A stretch of 34,160 bases of DNA from a virus (IMGVR_UViG_3300012920_008291:1-34160), one strand, 5' to 3'. Shown: positions 1 through 6,457, numbered from the stretch's first letter. Made by a program: numbers and translations. Notes: generated by a model from the letters alone, not told the origin.

Positions 1-665
1 CGTCCGCTCGCCGTGATCGCGCGCGCCCAATACTCACCCTGAGCGCGTAACTCCGCCTCGTCGAGACCCAACTCGCGCGCAGTGTGCTCGATCGCGCTCT
101 CGAGCGTCGTATGCACGACGACCTCCTGACTCTCACGTTTGACCTCGTGACGTTGCGCCGGTGGTTGATACTCGCGACCCCCTCGACGCTCGAGCATCCA
201 GAGCGCAGCGCTCGATCCCTTCCCGCCCTCCTCGGCGAGCGATTGCCACCTCATACGACGAATCGCGAGCGCGCGCTCCACCGTATACGCGCAAGCGCTA
301 GCCCACGCTCCGACGCGCTCCCCTCCTCGATCACTCGCGCGTTGGCGCTTGATCCATTTCCTAAGCGCGCCCCTCGCGAGACCGCAGAGGACCTCGGCGT
401 CTCCCAACGTCGCCCCCCTGATCAGCGCCTCACCCGCTGCGAGCACCTGATCAGGCGTATAGCTCGTCGTTGGTGGTGGTTCGATGTTCGTGAACTGTCC
501 GACGTCCACACTCGGCAACGCGTCCTCGATGACCTGAGCGCGTAGCTCGGCGCGTTGCGCTTTTGTCATCGAGCGCTCGCGCTCTTGTTGGAGTCGCTCC
601 GCGTGTCTCTTACGATTCTCTGCGCGACGCGCCTCGCGTCGCTCCGCTCGTGTCTGCTCTGTCAT
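1..665 (-). CDS. terS: Probable phage terminase small subunit (3' end cut by window edge)
   Basis: The reading frame is open from an ATG at 665 to the window edge (221 codons seen), with GGAGGTGCGT just before the ATG. The N-terminus (residues 1-45) is very basic and charged. Residues about 81-108 look like a helix-turn-helix ending in ALRKWIKRQR. Residues 151-166, SSAALWMLERRGGREY, match the conserved 'aaWlLERR-P-eY/W' block of phage terminase small subunits. Such proteins recognise the packaging site (pac or cos) and load the large subunit. The large subunit is about 10 kb away on the other strand (11074-12735), an unusual separation. A promoter lies at 684-712. Another DNA-binding role is possible; the call rests on the helix-turn-helix plus the C-terminal block. 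Confidence 0.6.
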   Translation of the reverse strand, partial: MTEQTRAERREARRAENRKRHAERLQQERERSMTKAQRAELRAQVIEDALPSVDVGQFTNIEPPPTTSYTPDQVLAAGEALIRGATLGDAEVLCGLARGALRKWIKRQRASDRGGERVGAWASACAYTVERALAIRRMRWQSLAEEGGKGSSAALWMLERRGGREYQPPAQRHEVKRESQEVVVHTTLESAIEHTARELGLDEAELRAQGEYWARAITASG

Positions 666-683
666 ACGCACCTCCTCGGCGCG

Positions 684-712
684 ATGATAGTGCGCTACGC
701 TTAACGCGTCAA
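684..712 (-). promoter_or_regulatory. Sigma70-like promoter for terS
   Basis: On the minus strand the sequence reads TTGACG, 17 bases, then TATCAT, followed about 19 bases later by the terS start with its GGAGG ribosome site. The -35 box overlaps the stop codon of the 77-aa gene at 709. The spacing is canonical and the -10 has 5 of 6 consensus bases. No experimental support is available. Confidence 0.55.
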
Positions 713-942
713 CGCTCCACGCGACCCCAACACGCATAGACGCCCCGTCGAGCGAGTCTGGACGCCGAGAGGCGAGCGTCATATTCCGACGACGCGCAGC
801 GGACGCCGTCGCGCGTGATGATGATGTAGCGTGACCGGCGAGGGAGCTCCGCGACGTACCCGCCGACGCTCGCGCGCTCTGTGAGCTCGACGCACTCCCC
901 CTCGCCTCCGCTCACGCCGAGCCGATACGCGACGCGCATCAT
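709..942 (-). CDS. Hypothetical 77-aa protein
   Basis: A small basic protein whose ATGA start overlaps the stop of the upstream ribbon-helix-helix gene (939-1307), so the two are probably translationally coupled. It has many Arg, Ser and Gly residues, no membrane segment and no motif that I recognise. The middle, around VAELPRRSRYIIITRDGVR, looks like alternating beta strands. Position suggests a partner or accessory of the neighbouring DNA-binding protein, but that is inference from location only. The terS promoter overlaps its 3' end. Confidence 0.55.
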   Translation of the reverse strand: MMRVAYRLGVSGGEGECVELTERASVGGYVAELPRRSRYIIITRDGVRCASSEYDARLSASRLARRGVYACWGRVER

Positions 943-1307
943 GACGACGCACCCGCGACGATGAGCGCGCGGAGCGTCGCGTGGATCGAGAGGCCATATG
1001 TTTGAGCGATCTTGGTGAGCGCGCTCTCGATCGGACCACGAGGGAGCGCGACTTTGATCGTGCGCGTCGTCGTTCCGGTGATCGCCCTGAGCTCTGGGGG
1101 AGCGACGCTTCTATCAACCATGTGTTGATCAATCCGGCTGAGCGTCTCCCCGATCAGGTAACGAATCGCGTAAACCGTCGTCACGCCGTCTGGGTTTTGG
1201 ATCATGTCAGAGATAGTCCGCGCCAACTCTGCGCGATGTGTCTCGATGAGTTCCTCGAGCTCTACAGTCAAACGTATTGTGTAACGCTTCGATGTGTGTG
1301 TCGTCAT
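939..1307 (-). CDS. Tandem ribbon-helix-helix DNA-binding protein (122 aa)
   Basis: I chose the ATG at 1307 because GGAGACACAC precedes it; the frame stays open to 1388, but that extension has no ribosome site. Residues 8-55 fit a ribbon-helix-helix fold: strand RYTIRLT, a first helix, then a helix containing TTVYAIRYLIGETL, like the AIRxLI helix of CopG-type proteins. Residues 82-122 repeat the pattern: strand RTIKVALP, helix IESALTKIAQTYG, turn LSIH, helix ATLRALIVAGA. Ribbon-helix-helix proteins normally carry one module and dimerise; two in one chain is known for TraY of the F plasmid. It lies directly downstream of an array of 16-bp repeats (1395-1555), its likely binding sites. Role could be autoregulation, partition or origin control. 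The fold assignment is by eye. Confidence 0.6.
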   Translation of the reverse strand: MTTHTSKRYTIRLTVELEELIETHRAELARTISDMIQNPDGVTTVYAIRYLIGETLSRIDQHMVDRSVAPPELRAITGTTTRTIKVALPRGPIESALTKIAQTYGLSIHATLRALIVAGASS

Positions 1308-1394
1308 GTGTGTCTCCGTTGGGTGAACTATCGACCAGAGTGATCGACGTAGCGCGATCACCTCAACACGTCCCGACGCGCGAGTCAACGGGTG

Positions 1395-1555
1395 TGTACA
1401 GCGCGATCACAAATTGACGTGTACAGCGTGATCACACATAGACTAATGTGTGTACAGCGTGATCACGTATTAAGCTAATGTGTGTACAGCGTGATCACGT
1501 ATTAAGCTAATGTGTGTACAGCGTGATCACACATAAGTGTGTACAGTCTGATCAC
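1395..1555. repeat. Array of six 16-bp iterons
   Basis: Consensus TGTACAGCGTGATCAC. Copies are at 1395-1410 (one change), 1420-1435, 1451-1466, 1483-1498, 1515-1530 and 1540-1555 (two changes). Start-to-start spacings are 25, 31, 32, 32 and 25 bases. Each unit contains two palindromic cores, TGTACA and GTGATCAC. A degenerate seventh site, GCGCGATCAC, occurs at 1352-1361. Copies 3 to 5 are followed or separated by AT-rich GTATTAAGCTAAT spacers. The array lies just upstream of the tandem ribbon-helix-helix gene. It could be that protein's operator, a centromere-like or origin iteron set, or the terminase binding site. Confidence 0.85.
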
Positions 1556-1677
1556 ACCTAAACCCGCAAAAAACGAGCCCGAATCGACCTAAGTACGCGT
1601 AAACGTTGGAGATATTTTCGTAGAATCCTAACCTTCGGTAATGATCGAATATCGAATGTTAGAACGTCGGAAATGTT

Positions 1678-1960
1678 TCTCGACCACCTAGACCACCTAG
1701 CCCCCCCTCTCGCCCCCCCTCTTAAGTGTCCGTTTTATAACGATTATTTTAATCGGGGGGCTAGGTGGTCGAGATTGTGGAGTTCTAGGGAAACATTGTC
1801 CGGAGTAAACAGGAAAAGCGACCATCGAAAAAACGTTCTCTCCGCTCAACTCCACAATCTCGACCACCTAGCCCCCCGAACATCGAAAACACCGAACGCG
1901 TGGGCGTTTCGGCGGGGTGTCTAGCGCGGGGGCGAGGGGGGCGAGAAAGTCTAGCCCCCC
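1678..1960. repeat. CTAGCCCCCC boxes with tandem GACCACCTA units
   Basis: CTAGCCCCCC occurs on the plus strand at 1697-1706, 1868-1877 and 1951-1960 and inverted at 1755-1764. At 1682-1699 the 9-base unit GACCACCTA is repeated in tandem. The longer context TCTCGACCACCTAG is shared by the copies at 1678 and 1858. CTAG is generally rare in bacterial and phage DNA, so clustering is notable. Confidence 0.7.
1755..1877. repeat. Perfect 30-bp inverted repeat
   Basis: Positions 1755-1784 and 1848-1877 are exact reverse complements (30 of 30) with a 63-base spacer. The arms start with GGGGGGCTAGGTGG and end with ATTGTGGAGTT. Immediately to the left, and sharing one base, is a short AT-rich palindrome, CGATTA-TTT-TAATCG (1741-1755). 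This could form a large cruciform or RNA hairpin, or serve as a two-sided protein binding site at an origin. Confidence 0.85.
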
Positions 1961-1963
1961 TAA

Positions 1964-2197
1964 ACGCACAAATCGCGAAACGCGAAGCGCGACCTCGATG
2001 AGCTGCGCGAAGCGCTCCAGAGCGAACGCGAAACGCGTCTCCGGAGATCTCGACGAGGCGTCGATCCCTGTATCGCGTGAGCGCTTGATGAGCTACGCGA
2101 CGAGCTCCACGAAGCCTAAATCGACGCCCTCGGAGAGCTGCGGATCGCAGAGGCGAGGGTGAGCGCGCGTGGGCGCGTGTGCGAGACCGGAGCGTGA
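1964..2197 (+). pseudogene. Possible decayed coiled-coil coding remnant
   Basis: One plus-strand frame, broken by TGA at 2078-2080 and TAA at 2117-2119 and ended by TGA at 2195-2197, encodes charged helical segments: RDLDELREALQSERE, then ALDELRDELHEA, then a third piece. The codon choice resembles that of the real genes, and the first two segments repeat each other. There is no start codon with a ribosome site and the frame opens after a TAA at 1961. This may be a remnant of a gene, or only compositional chance. Confidence 0.25.
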
Positions 2198-2227
2198 GAT
2201 CGCAAGAATTTAGACCTCTGCGAGCGC

Positions 2228-2351
2228 GTCGTCGCTCGTCGTGTGTGAGCTCTTCGGTCGTCGCTCTTCGCTCTTCGCTCGACGGCGCGTCGGTCGTCGG
2301 TCGTCGCTCGTCGTGTGTGAGCTCGTCGCTTCATCGCTCGACGGCGCGTCG
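2228..2351. repeat. Imperfect direct repeats in the control region
   Basis: A 25-base unit beginning GTCGTCGCTCGTCG and ending GTGAGCTC occurs at 2228-2252 and 2300-2324. A second unit, CGCTCGACGGCGCGTCG, occurs at 2276-2292 and 2335-2351. The stretch is built of TCGTCGCTC/TCTTCGCTC variants, so it reads as a decayed tandem duplication. No plausible protein is encoded. Confidence 0.7.
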
Positions 2352-2361
2352 TAAATAACTA

Positions 2362-2417
2362 ACTCCGACCACGCCCCCGAATTGTTTTTAGCGGGACAAG
2401 AAGGGCGTGGTCAGAGT
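2362..2417 (-). terminator. Hairpin downstream of the methyltransferase gene
   Basis: GACCACGCCC (2367-2376) pairs with GGGCGTGGTC (2403-2412), and the stem extends outward to 2362 and 2417 with one mismatch, about 15 pairs in all around a 26-base loop. It lies about 170 bases past the stop of the minus-strand methyltransferase gene and could end leftward transcripts, but there is no clear U-run. It may instead be part of the control region. Confidence 0.35.
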
Positions 2418-2586
2418 CAACGCACGAGGCGCGGTTCGTTGTGTCGACCGTCTCACGAATCGACGCGCGAGTCAAGTGAGAGACTGCGCCCCTCCGCAGC
2501 GGGGGTTAGGATCTGACTCTAAGTAAAACAGCGGAGCGCAGCCTCGCGGATACGCTCGCACGTTTCGCGACGCGCGTCAACCCTCA

Positions 2587-4068
2587 TCAATCGAACAGCG
2601 TCGGCTCGCGCTCCATCGCCTCTCGCTCGCGCTCTGCGGTCCAGTGCGCGACTCTCGCGCGCGCGATGGCGGCGTACTCCTCCTCGCGCTCGACCCCGAT
2701 GTGCTCGAAGCCCTCGAGCGCAGCTGCGCAGAGCGTCGAACCGGACCCCGCGAACGGGTCGAGCACCGTCCCAGAGGGGGGCGTGACCATCCGGACGAGA
2801 TACCTCATAAGCGCGATCGGCTTCACGGTGGGGTGTGTGTTCGCGCGCGGTTGACTCTTGCGCCCTCCGTCACGCATCGCGCCGACTCCGGCGCGATGCG
2901 TATCCCACCCCTCGAGCCCCGCCTCGCGCTCCGCTTTGGACGCCTTGGGCGTGTAGAAGTAGCGCGCGCGCTCGCCGAGCTCGTGGGCGACGTGCTCGTT
3001 GATTACAACGTTCGCGGGGAAGCGTCCCGCGGGCATACATGACTCGCTGTGAGGCATCTTTTCAGATGCCCCTTGTAACGTGCCTCCACCGTGACGGGAT
3101 CGTCCCTCGGGGGCGTCTGCGCTAGCGATGCGCGACGCGTCCACATTGATCGCGCCCGTCCCATGCTCGAGGACACACCGCGCGACAGTCCCTCGCAACG
3201 GCTTCCGCGCGAGGATCGCGGGCTCGTAAGCGGGCTTGAGCGCCGTTCCCCACCCCTCCCATGTACGCGCCTCATCGGTCGCGCTCGCTGTGAGGTCGAA
3301 CGTCATACACTCTCCCCCGACGCTAACTCCCCCCTTCCCCCCGATCCCGCTTTTACCCTCCCCGATCACCTCGCGCTCGAACCACGTCGGCGCGGGTTGC
3401 CCCTTGCGTGAGTTGAGCTCGACGAGTAGGTGTTGCACGCGCGCGGGGACCGCGCTCCACTGTACGCCGAGCACCTCGAGGAGCTTCGGGACCTGATCGA
3501 GCGGGGGAACGGTGGGTTGTTTTCCGTTCGGGGGGACGTCCGTCCAATGTCTCGCCATATCGCCGACCCCGAAGCGCTCGTTAATCATACGATTCGTGAG
3601 CCCCATCTTATCCCGCGTCGCCCTGATCCACGACGTGACCTCGTACACCTCGCTCTGGTCGTCCCGTTGTTTATCGATCGCCTTGCTCACGTTCAACGAC
3701 TTAGGGAACCCTGAACCATAGAGCCACATGACCACGTCCCGCACCTCGAAACCGGCGAGCCGGAGCGCGACGCTCATCAGGTCCTGAGTCCGACTCCCCG
3801 CGAATACGATCGCGTGTCCTCCGGGCTTGAGGACGCGGAGCACCTCGCGCCATAACTCAGGAGGCGGGACCCACGCATCCCACTCGCGCCCCATGAATCC
3901 GCGTCCGGTCGGCTGCCACGTCTCCCCCTCTGACCACGCGCGCAGGCACTCGGCGACGTGCTTCGGGCTCGTGTTGCCGAGTCCGTAAGGGGGGTCCGTG
4001 ACAACCGCGTCGACGCTCTCGGCGTCCATGTCGCGCAATACCTCGATCGAGTCTCCGTGTATGATCAT
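2587..4068 (-). CDS. Orphan DNA methyltransferase (N4-cytosine/N6-adenine type)
   Basis: This 493-aa protein begins with the phage DNA-methylase pattern: catalytic motif IV DPPYGL at 25-30 and, near the C-terminus, motif X-like TVKP (about 414) followed by the S-adenosylmethionine-binding motif DPFAGSGS (about 437-444). The order IV then I is that of beta-class amino-methyltransferases. Between them, after residue about 145, is an inserted segment with RDKMGLTNRMINERFGV that looks like a helix-turn-helix, then GWGTALKPAYEP and ARKPL blocks seen in phage members of this family. No restriction endonuclease is adjacent, so it probably protects phage DNA from host enzymes or marks it. The ATG at 4068 follows GAGAGGACGAC. 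The recognition site cannot be told from sequence. Confidence 0.9.
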   Translation of the reverse strand: MIIHGDSIEVLRDMDAESVDAVVTDPPYGLGNTSPKHVAECLRAWSEGETWQPTGRGFMGREWDAWVPPPELWREVLRVLKPGGHAIVFAGSRTQDLMSVALRLAGFEVRDVVMWLYGSGFPKSLNVSKAIDKQRDDQSEVYEVTSWIRATRDKMGLTNRMINERFGVGDMARHWTDVPPNGKQPTVPPLDQVPKLLEVLGVQWSAVPARVQHLLVELNSRKGQPAPTWFEREVIGEGKSGIGGKGGVSVGGECMTFDLTASATDEARTWEGWGTALKPAYEPAILARKPLRGTVARCVLEHGTGAINVDASRIASADAPEGRSRHGGGTLQGASEKMPHSESCMPAGRFPANVVINEHVAHELGERARYFYTPKASKAEREAGLEGWDTHRAGVGAMRDGGRKSQPRANTHPTVKPIALMRYLVRMVTPPSGTVLDPFAGSGSTLCAAALEGFEHIGVEREEEYAAIARARVAHWTAEREREAMEREPTLFD

Positions 4069-4098
4069 GTCGTCCTCTCGTGTGTGTATGATCCCAAC

Positions 4099-4127
4099 AC
4101 AGCACCACGAACGGCGCGACGCGTCAA
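4099..4127 (-). promoter_or_regulatory. Weak promoter candidate for the methyltransferase
   Basis: On the minus strand TTGACG, 17 bases, then TGCTGT. The -35 is good but the -10 is poor. It lies in the only gap between dCMP deaminase and the methyltransferase, so read-through from the thyX unit may also supply transcription. Confidence 0.25.
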
Positions 4128-4582
4128 CCCTCGAACGTGAGCACCTCGACCTTGTGTCGTCGTAAGTATTTCACCCCGTCCCCTTCTCCGACGTCCTCAT
4201 CCTCTGGCGGACAATAGACGCGCGTGATCCCCGCGTGATGTAGTGCCTTCGCACACATGAGACACGGGGGGCGCGTCGTCACGATCCAAGCGCCCATTGT
4301 AGCTGCGCCATGCCTTAAAGCGTTCATGAGCGCGTTGGTTTCGGCGTGGTGACACCCGACCTCGCAACGCTGACCACTCGCGACGCCCCGCTCGGTCCGG
4401 TGACACACGTCACCCCCGCACAGATGCCCCCCACCCCTCGGCGGTCCATTGTAGCCGTCGGACACAATCGCCCACGACTCGGGATGGAAAATCACCGCGC
4501 CGACCTGCGCGCGTGGGCAGGGTGACGAGCGAGCGATGAGGTGAGCGATCGCGATCCTCTGCCCGACGTGCTTATTACTCAT
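4124..4582 (-). CDS. Deoxycytidylate (dCMP) deaminase
   Basis: This 152-aa zinc-dependent deaminase converts dCMP to dUMP, the substrate of the ThyX encoded just upstream in the same unit. The zinc-binding and catalytic signature is complete: HAE at 79-81 (His ligand and catalytic Glu) and PCLMC at 106-110 (two Cys ligands). The early segment VGAVIFHPE and the GYNGPPRGG loop fit dCMP deaminases rather than tRNA or cytidine deaminases. Additional Cys/His residues at 55-78 (CGGDVCH, C73, C77, H78) may bind a second structural zinc, as in T4-like enzymes. The ATG overlaps the thyX 3' end by 8 bases and is preceded by GGGGGCG, so the two genes are coupled. Confidence 0.9.
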   Translation of the reverse strand: MSNKHVGQRIAIAHLIARSSPCPRAQVGAVIFHPESWAIVSDGYNGPPRGGGHLCGGDVCHRTERGVASGQRCEVGCHHAETNALMNALRHGAATMGAWIVTTRPPCLMCAKALHHAGITRVYCPPEDEDVGEGDGVKYLRRHKVEVLTFEG

Positions 4583-5258
4583 GATCGCCCCCGAGGAGCG
4601 CGTCGAGCGACACGGGATAGAGCGAGCGGAGAATCGACGCGACGCCCCTCGCGAGCTCTTGCGCTTCGGGCTGCGCGTGTGAGTCGAGCCGGAGCATGAG
4701 AAAGTGCGACCAATTACGGAGCGACCCGCTCATCCAGAACGTCGTTAACATCGACTGAGGGAGCACCGCGCGCGCTTGTTCGCGGGCGACGCCCTTCTCG
4801 ATGAGCGCATGATACGCGCTCAACGCGATCCGGTTAACGCCCTCGACGAGCTCCGCGAGTTCATCATCCTCGATCGTCTCATCCGTCGAGCACTGTAAGC
4901 GGGTGTCGTGTTGCTTGCGTAATACATCCGCGCACCAGAGCTCGACGCGCTCGTCCGTATAGCGCCTCGAGATCTCGTTAAATGCGAAAGTGCGGTGACG
5001 CATAATCTGCCGAGCGATGAACAAGGGGCATTTAACGCGCAACGTCGCGACGCAGTGCTCGAAGGGGGAGAGGTGCTCATGTTGGGCGAGATATCGCACG
5101 AGCCTCGCGTCCCTCTCCGGTGTCGAGTCTGCGGTGTCGTTATCGAGCGAAACCCGAGCGCTCCGCGCGGGGGTTGAGTCGCTCCCCATCGACGAGACGA
5201 GCTCGACGAATCCTTGTCCAGAGTAGAGATCAACTTTCGTCGTCATCAACTTACCCAT
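4575..5258 (-). CDS. thyX: FAD-dependent thymidylate synthase ThyX
   Basis: ThyX makes dTMP from dUMP using methylene-tetrahydrofolate, NADPH and FAD. The diagnostic motif RHRx7S is present as RHRTFAFNEIS at 87-97, followed by RRY. The length of 227 aa is normal. The C-terminal half holds LRNWSHFLMLRLDSHAQPE, the conserved block that binds substrate. Two starts are possible: ATG at 5258, which overlaps the stop of the 28-aa membrane peptide by 8 bases, or ATG at 5246 (MTTKVDLY), 4 bases after that stop; neither has a strong ribosome site. It is co-transcribed with dCMP deaminase, which supplies dUMP. Phages use ThyX to sustain dTMP supply during replication. Confidence 0.93.
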   Translation of the reverse strand: MGKLMTTKVDLYSGQGFVELVSSMGSDSTPARSARVSLDNDTADSTPERDARLVRYLAQHEHLSPFEHCVATLRVKCPLFIARQIMRHRTFAFNEISRRYTDERVELWCADVLRKQHDTRLQCSTDETIEDDELAELVEGVNRIALSAYHALIEKGVAREQARAVLPQSMLTTFWMSGSLRNWSHFLMLRLDSHAQPEAQELARGVASILRSLYPVSLDALLGGDHE

Positions 5259-5337
5259 CGAGCCCGCGTACGAGATACGCGATGACGACGAGCGTGATCG
5301 CGGTGAGGACCATGTGTTCGAGTATGACGTCGCTCAC
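5251..5337 (-). CDS. 28-aa single-span membrane peptide
   Basis: This short frame starts with GTG at 5337, overlapping the stop of the upstream gene as GTGA, and is preceded by GAGG at a good distance. It ends with TAA at 5251-5253. The peptide is acidic at the N-terminus, then has one hydrophobic stretch, MVLTAITLVVIAYLV (residues 9-23), then RGLDG. The coupling at both ends (GTGA upstream, overlap or near-overlap with thyX downstream) argues that it is real. The function is unknown; a small holin or lysis accessory is possible because the upstream gene also encodes a membrane/coiled-coil protein. Confidence 0.55.
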   Translation of the reverse strand: MSDVILEHMVLTAITLVVIAYLVRGLDG

Positions 5338-5726
5338 TTGATCAAATCCTCGAGCATCGTCAGCGCGACGCGCGCCTCTTTCAACTCTGCGCGCAGCTCC
5401 TCGAGCTCGCGCTTCGTGGCGTGGAGTTCGACGAGCTCGGCTCTCGTGGCGCGGATCTCCTCGACCTCACACCGGAGCGAGTTCACTTGCGCGAGGAGCT
5501 CGATGTCACTGTTCTCGTCGTCGGCGATCATCTGGAGAACGACCTCCAAATCTTCCGAGTTCGTAGCGATGTTCGCGTCGCGCTTCAGCTCTGCGCGTTG
5601 CGCGAGCCACTTGTTGACGAGCTTATACGCGCCGAATCCCGCTCCGATCGCGAGCGTCCCCCAAACGCCGAACAGCTGCACCAACGGCGCGAGCTGATCG
5701 GGGGGGAGTGTGAGTTGGTCTTCCAT
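5334..5726 (-). CDS. Membrane-anchored coiled-coil protein (130 aa)
   Basis: One transmembrane segment lies at about residues 15-37 (LVQLFGVWGTLAIGAGFGAY), followed by a long highly charged helix to the C-terminus with heptad-like LEEVEEL patterns (about 60-128). This layout is that of phage holin-like or inner-membrane spanin-like proteins. The ATG at 5726 is preceded by AGGAGGCTCCGAAC and a promoter lies at 5761-5789. It is the first gene of a unit with the 28-aa peptide, thyX, dCMP deaminase and perhaps the methyltransferase. A scaffold or membrane-anchoring role is also possible. Confidence 0.65.
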   Translation of the reverse strand: MEDQLTLPPDQLAPLVQLFGVWGTLAIGAGFGAYKLVNKWLAQRAELKRDANIATNSEDLEVVLQMIADDENSDIELLAQVNSLRCEVEEIRATRAELVELHATKRELEELRAELKEARVALTMLEDLIK

Positions 5727-5760
5727 GTTCGGAGCCTCCTGTGTGTGTGTTCAGGGGCTC

Positions 5761-5789
5761 ACTATACTCGCCGACCGCGCGAGTCTCAA
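5761..5789 (-). promoter_or_regulatory. Sigma70-like promoter for the thyX unit
   Basis: On the minus strand TTGAGA, 17 bases, then TATAGT (5 of 6 for the -10). It sits 35 bases upstream of the ATG at 5726, with AGGAGG between. A second TTGACG lies slightly upstream at 5798-5803. Confidence 0.6.
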
Positions 5790-5799
5790 GCGTCGAGCG

Positions 5800-6204
5800 T
5801 CAAGCGTCGAGGTGTGTGATCTCGTTCTCGTAGCTGTAGACGATGGAGACGAGCACACTCACGCCGATGAGCTCGACGCTGAAGCTCTGGAGATACGCGT
5901 GACTCGTGATCGTGACCTTGTGGAATGACGCGTCATACTCACCGGACTCGTCATCCCACGCCCACGTAACATACGCGGGGAGCTGCGTCAGCCACTCGCG
6001 CCACTCGGGGCGATCGGTGACTACGAGATCGAGCGTTACAGAGTGAGCGCGCGCAGAGGCGAAGTCATACTCGACGCGTCGCTCGGTCCCGAACGCGTGG
6101 TCGAAGCTTGCGTCGTATTCCAAGATCGAGGAGCGTCGGAGCAGATGCGTCCAGAGCGTAGAGTCTGCGATGTCGCGTTGAATGTTCTCGGGTGTCGTGT
6201 GCAT
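5800..6204 (-). CDS. Hypothetical 134-aa protein
   Basis: I place the start at the ATG at 6204 (MHTTPENIQ), after GGAGCGCTGATC and 2 bases past the stop of the upstream gene. The frame continues upstream to 6480, but that part is an Arg-rich shadow of the gene at 6207-6443. The protein is rich in aromatic and acidic residues, with alternating beta-type segments (SVTLDLVVTD, AYVTWAWDDESGEYDASFHK, VELIGVSVLVSIVYSYE). No family is recognised and it has no catalytic motif. It is the last gene of a small minus-strand unit of early-type genes. Confidence 0.65.
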   Translation of the reverse strand: MHTTPENIQRDIADSTLWTHLLRRSSILEYDASFDHAFGTERRVEYDFASARAHSVTLDLVVTDRPEWREWLTQLPAYVTWAWDDESGEYDASFHKVTITSHAYLQSFSVELIGVSVLVSIVYSYENEITHLDA

Positions 6205-6206
6205 GA

Positions 6207-6443
6207 TCAGCGCTCCGCGTCCACGGGTACAGCCCACCATCCGTTGACGTCCGCTACAAGCCACGCGCGCCCGTTCCAGATGACCAAGTGATGATCGTGT
6301 CCGACCTCCTCGAGGAGCGTCGCGCCGACCTCGTCGCACGCGTCCTCGATGTCCTGTGGATCGTCTTCGCCGAAGCCGACGCCCATCCCCGCGCGGTTCC
6401 CGTTCTTGAATTGCTCGATGAGCTCGTTGTCTCGTTGATACAT
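6207..6443 (-). CDS. Hypothetical 78-aa acidic protein
   Basis: A small acidic protein with an ATG at 6443 preceded by GGAGGCAATC. The centre is strongly acidic (GEDDPQDIEDACDEVG) and the C-terminal half has a compact beta-like pattern with several Trp residues (HHLVIWNGRAWLVADVNGWW). It is closely packed with its neighbours (2 and 14 bases) and so belongs to the same unit. No family is recognised. Small acidic early phage proteins often inhibit host functions, but nothing here proves that. Confidence 0.65.
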   Translation of the reverse strand: MYQRDNELIEQFKNGNRAGMGVGFGEDDPQDIEDACDEVGATLLEEVGHDHHLVIWNGRAWLVADVNGWWAVPVDAER

Positions 6444-6457
6444 GATTGCCTCCGTTC

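Larger units (their letters stand above)
1556..2586. other. Control region of about 1 kb without intact genes
   Basis: No reading frame here has a good ribosome site and protein-like composition. The first part (1560-1680) is rich in A and T for this genome and contains ATCGAA at 1644, 1651, 1824 and 1882. It is followed by inverted repeats and C/G homopolymer runs (1678-1960), a possible decayed coding stretch (1964-2197), direct repeats (2228-2351) and a hairpin (2362-2417). From 2418 to 2586 I see nothing specific. Together with the iterons this makes it the best candidate for a replication origin or other cis-acting genome site. Confidence 0.6.

Noticed and set aside
84-545. Plus-strand open frame of 153 codons
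   Set aside because: It lies opposite the terS-like frame, which has a ribosome site, a promoter and family motifs; this one has an Arg-rich shadow composition.
1395-1555. CRISPR array
   Set aside because: Units are only 16 bp with 9-16 base gaps that are themselves similar, and there are no cas1/cas2 genes. The Cas4-like gene belongs to a phage replication unit.
1673-2162. Two short plus-strand frames (83 and 81 codons) in the control region
   Set aside because: They run through inverted repeats and C-runs, have no ribosome site and no protein-like pattern.
2116-2334. Minus-strand 72-codon frame in the direct repeats
   Set aside because: Low-complexity Arg/Ser repeats generated by the DNA repeats; no start signal.
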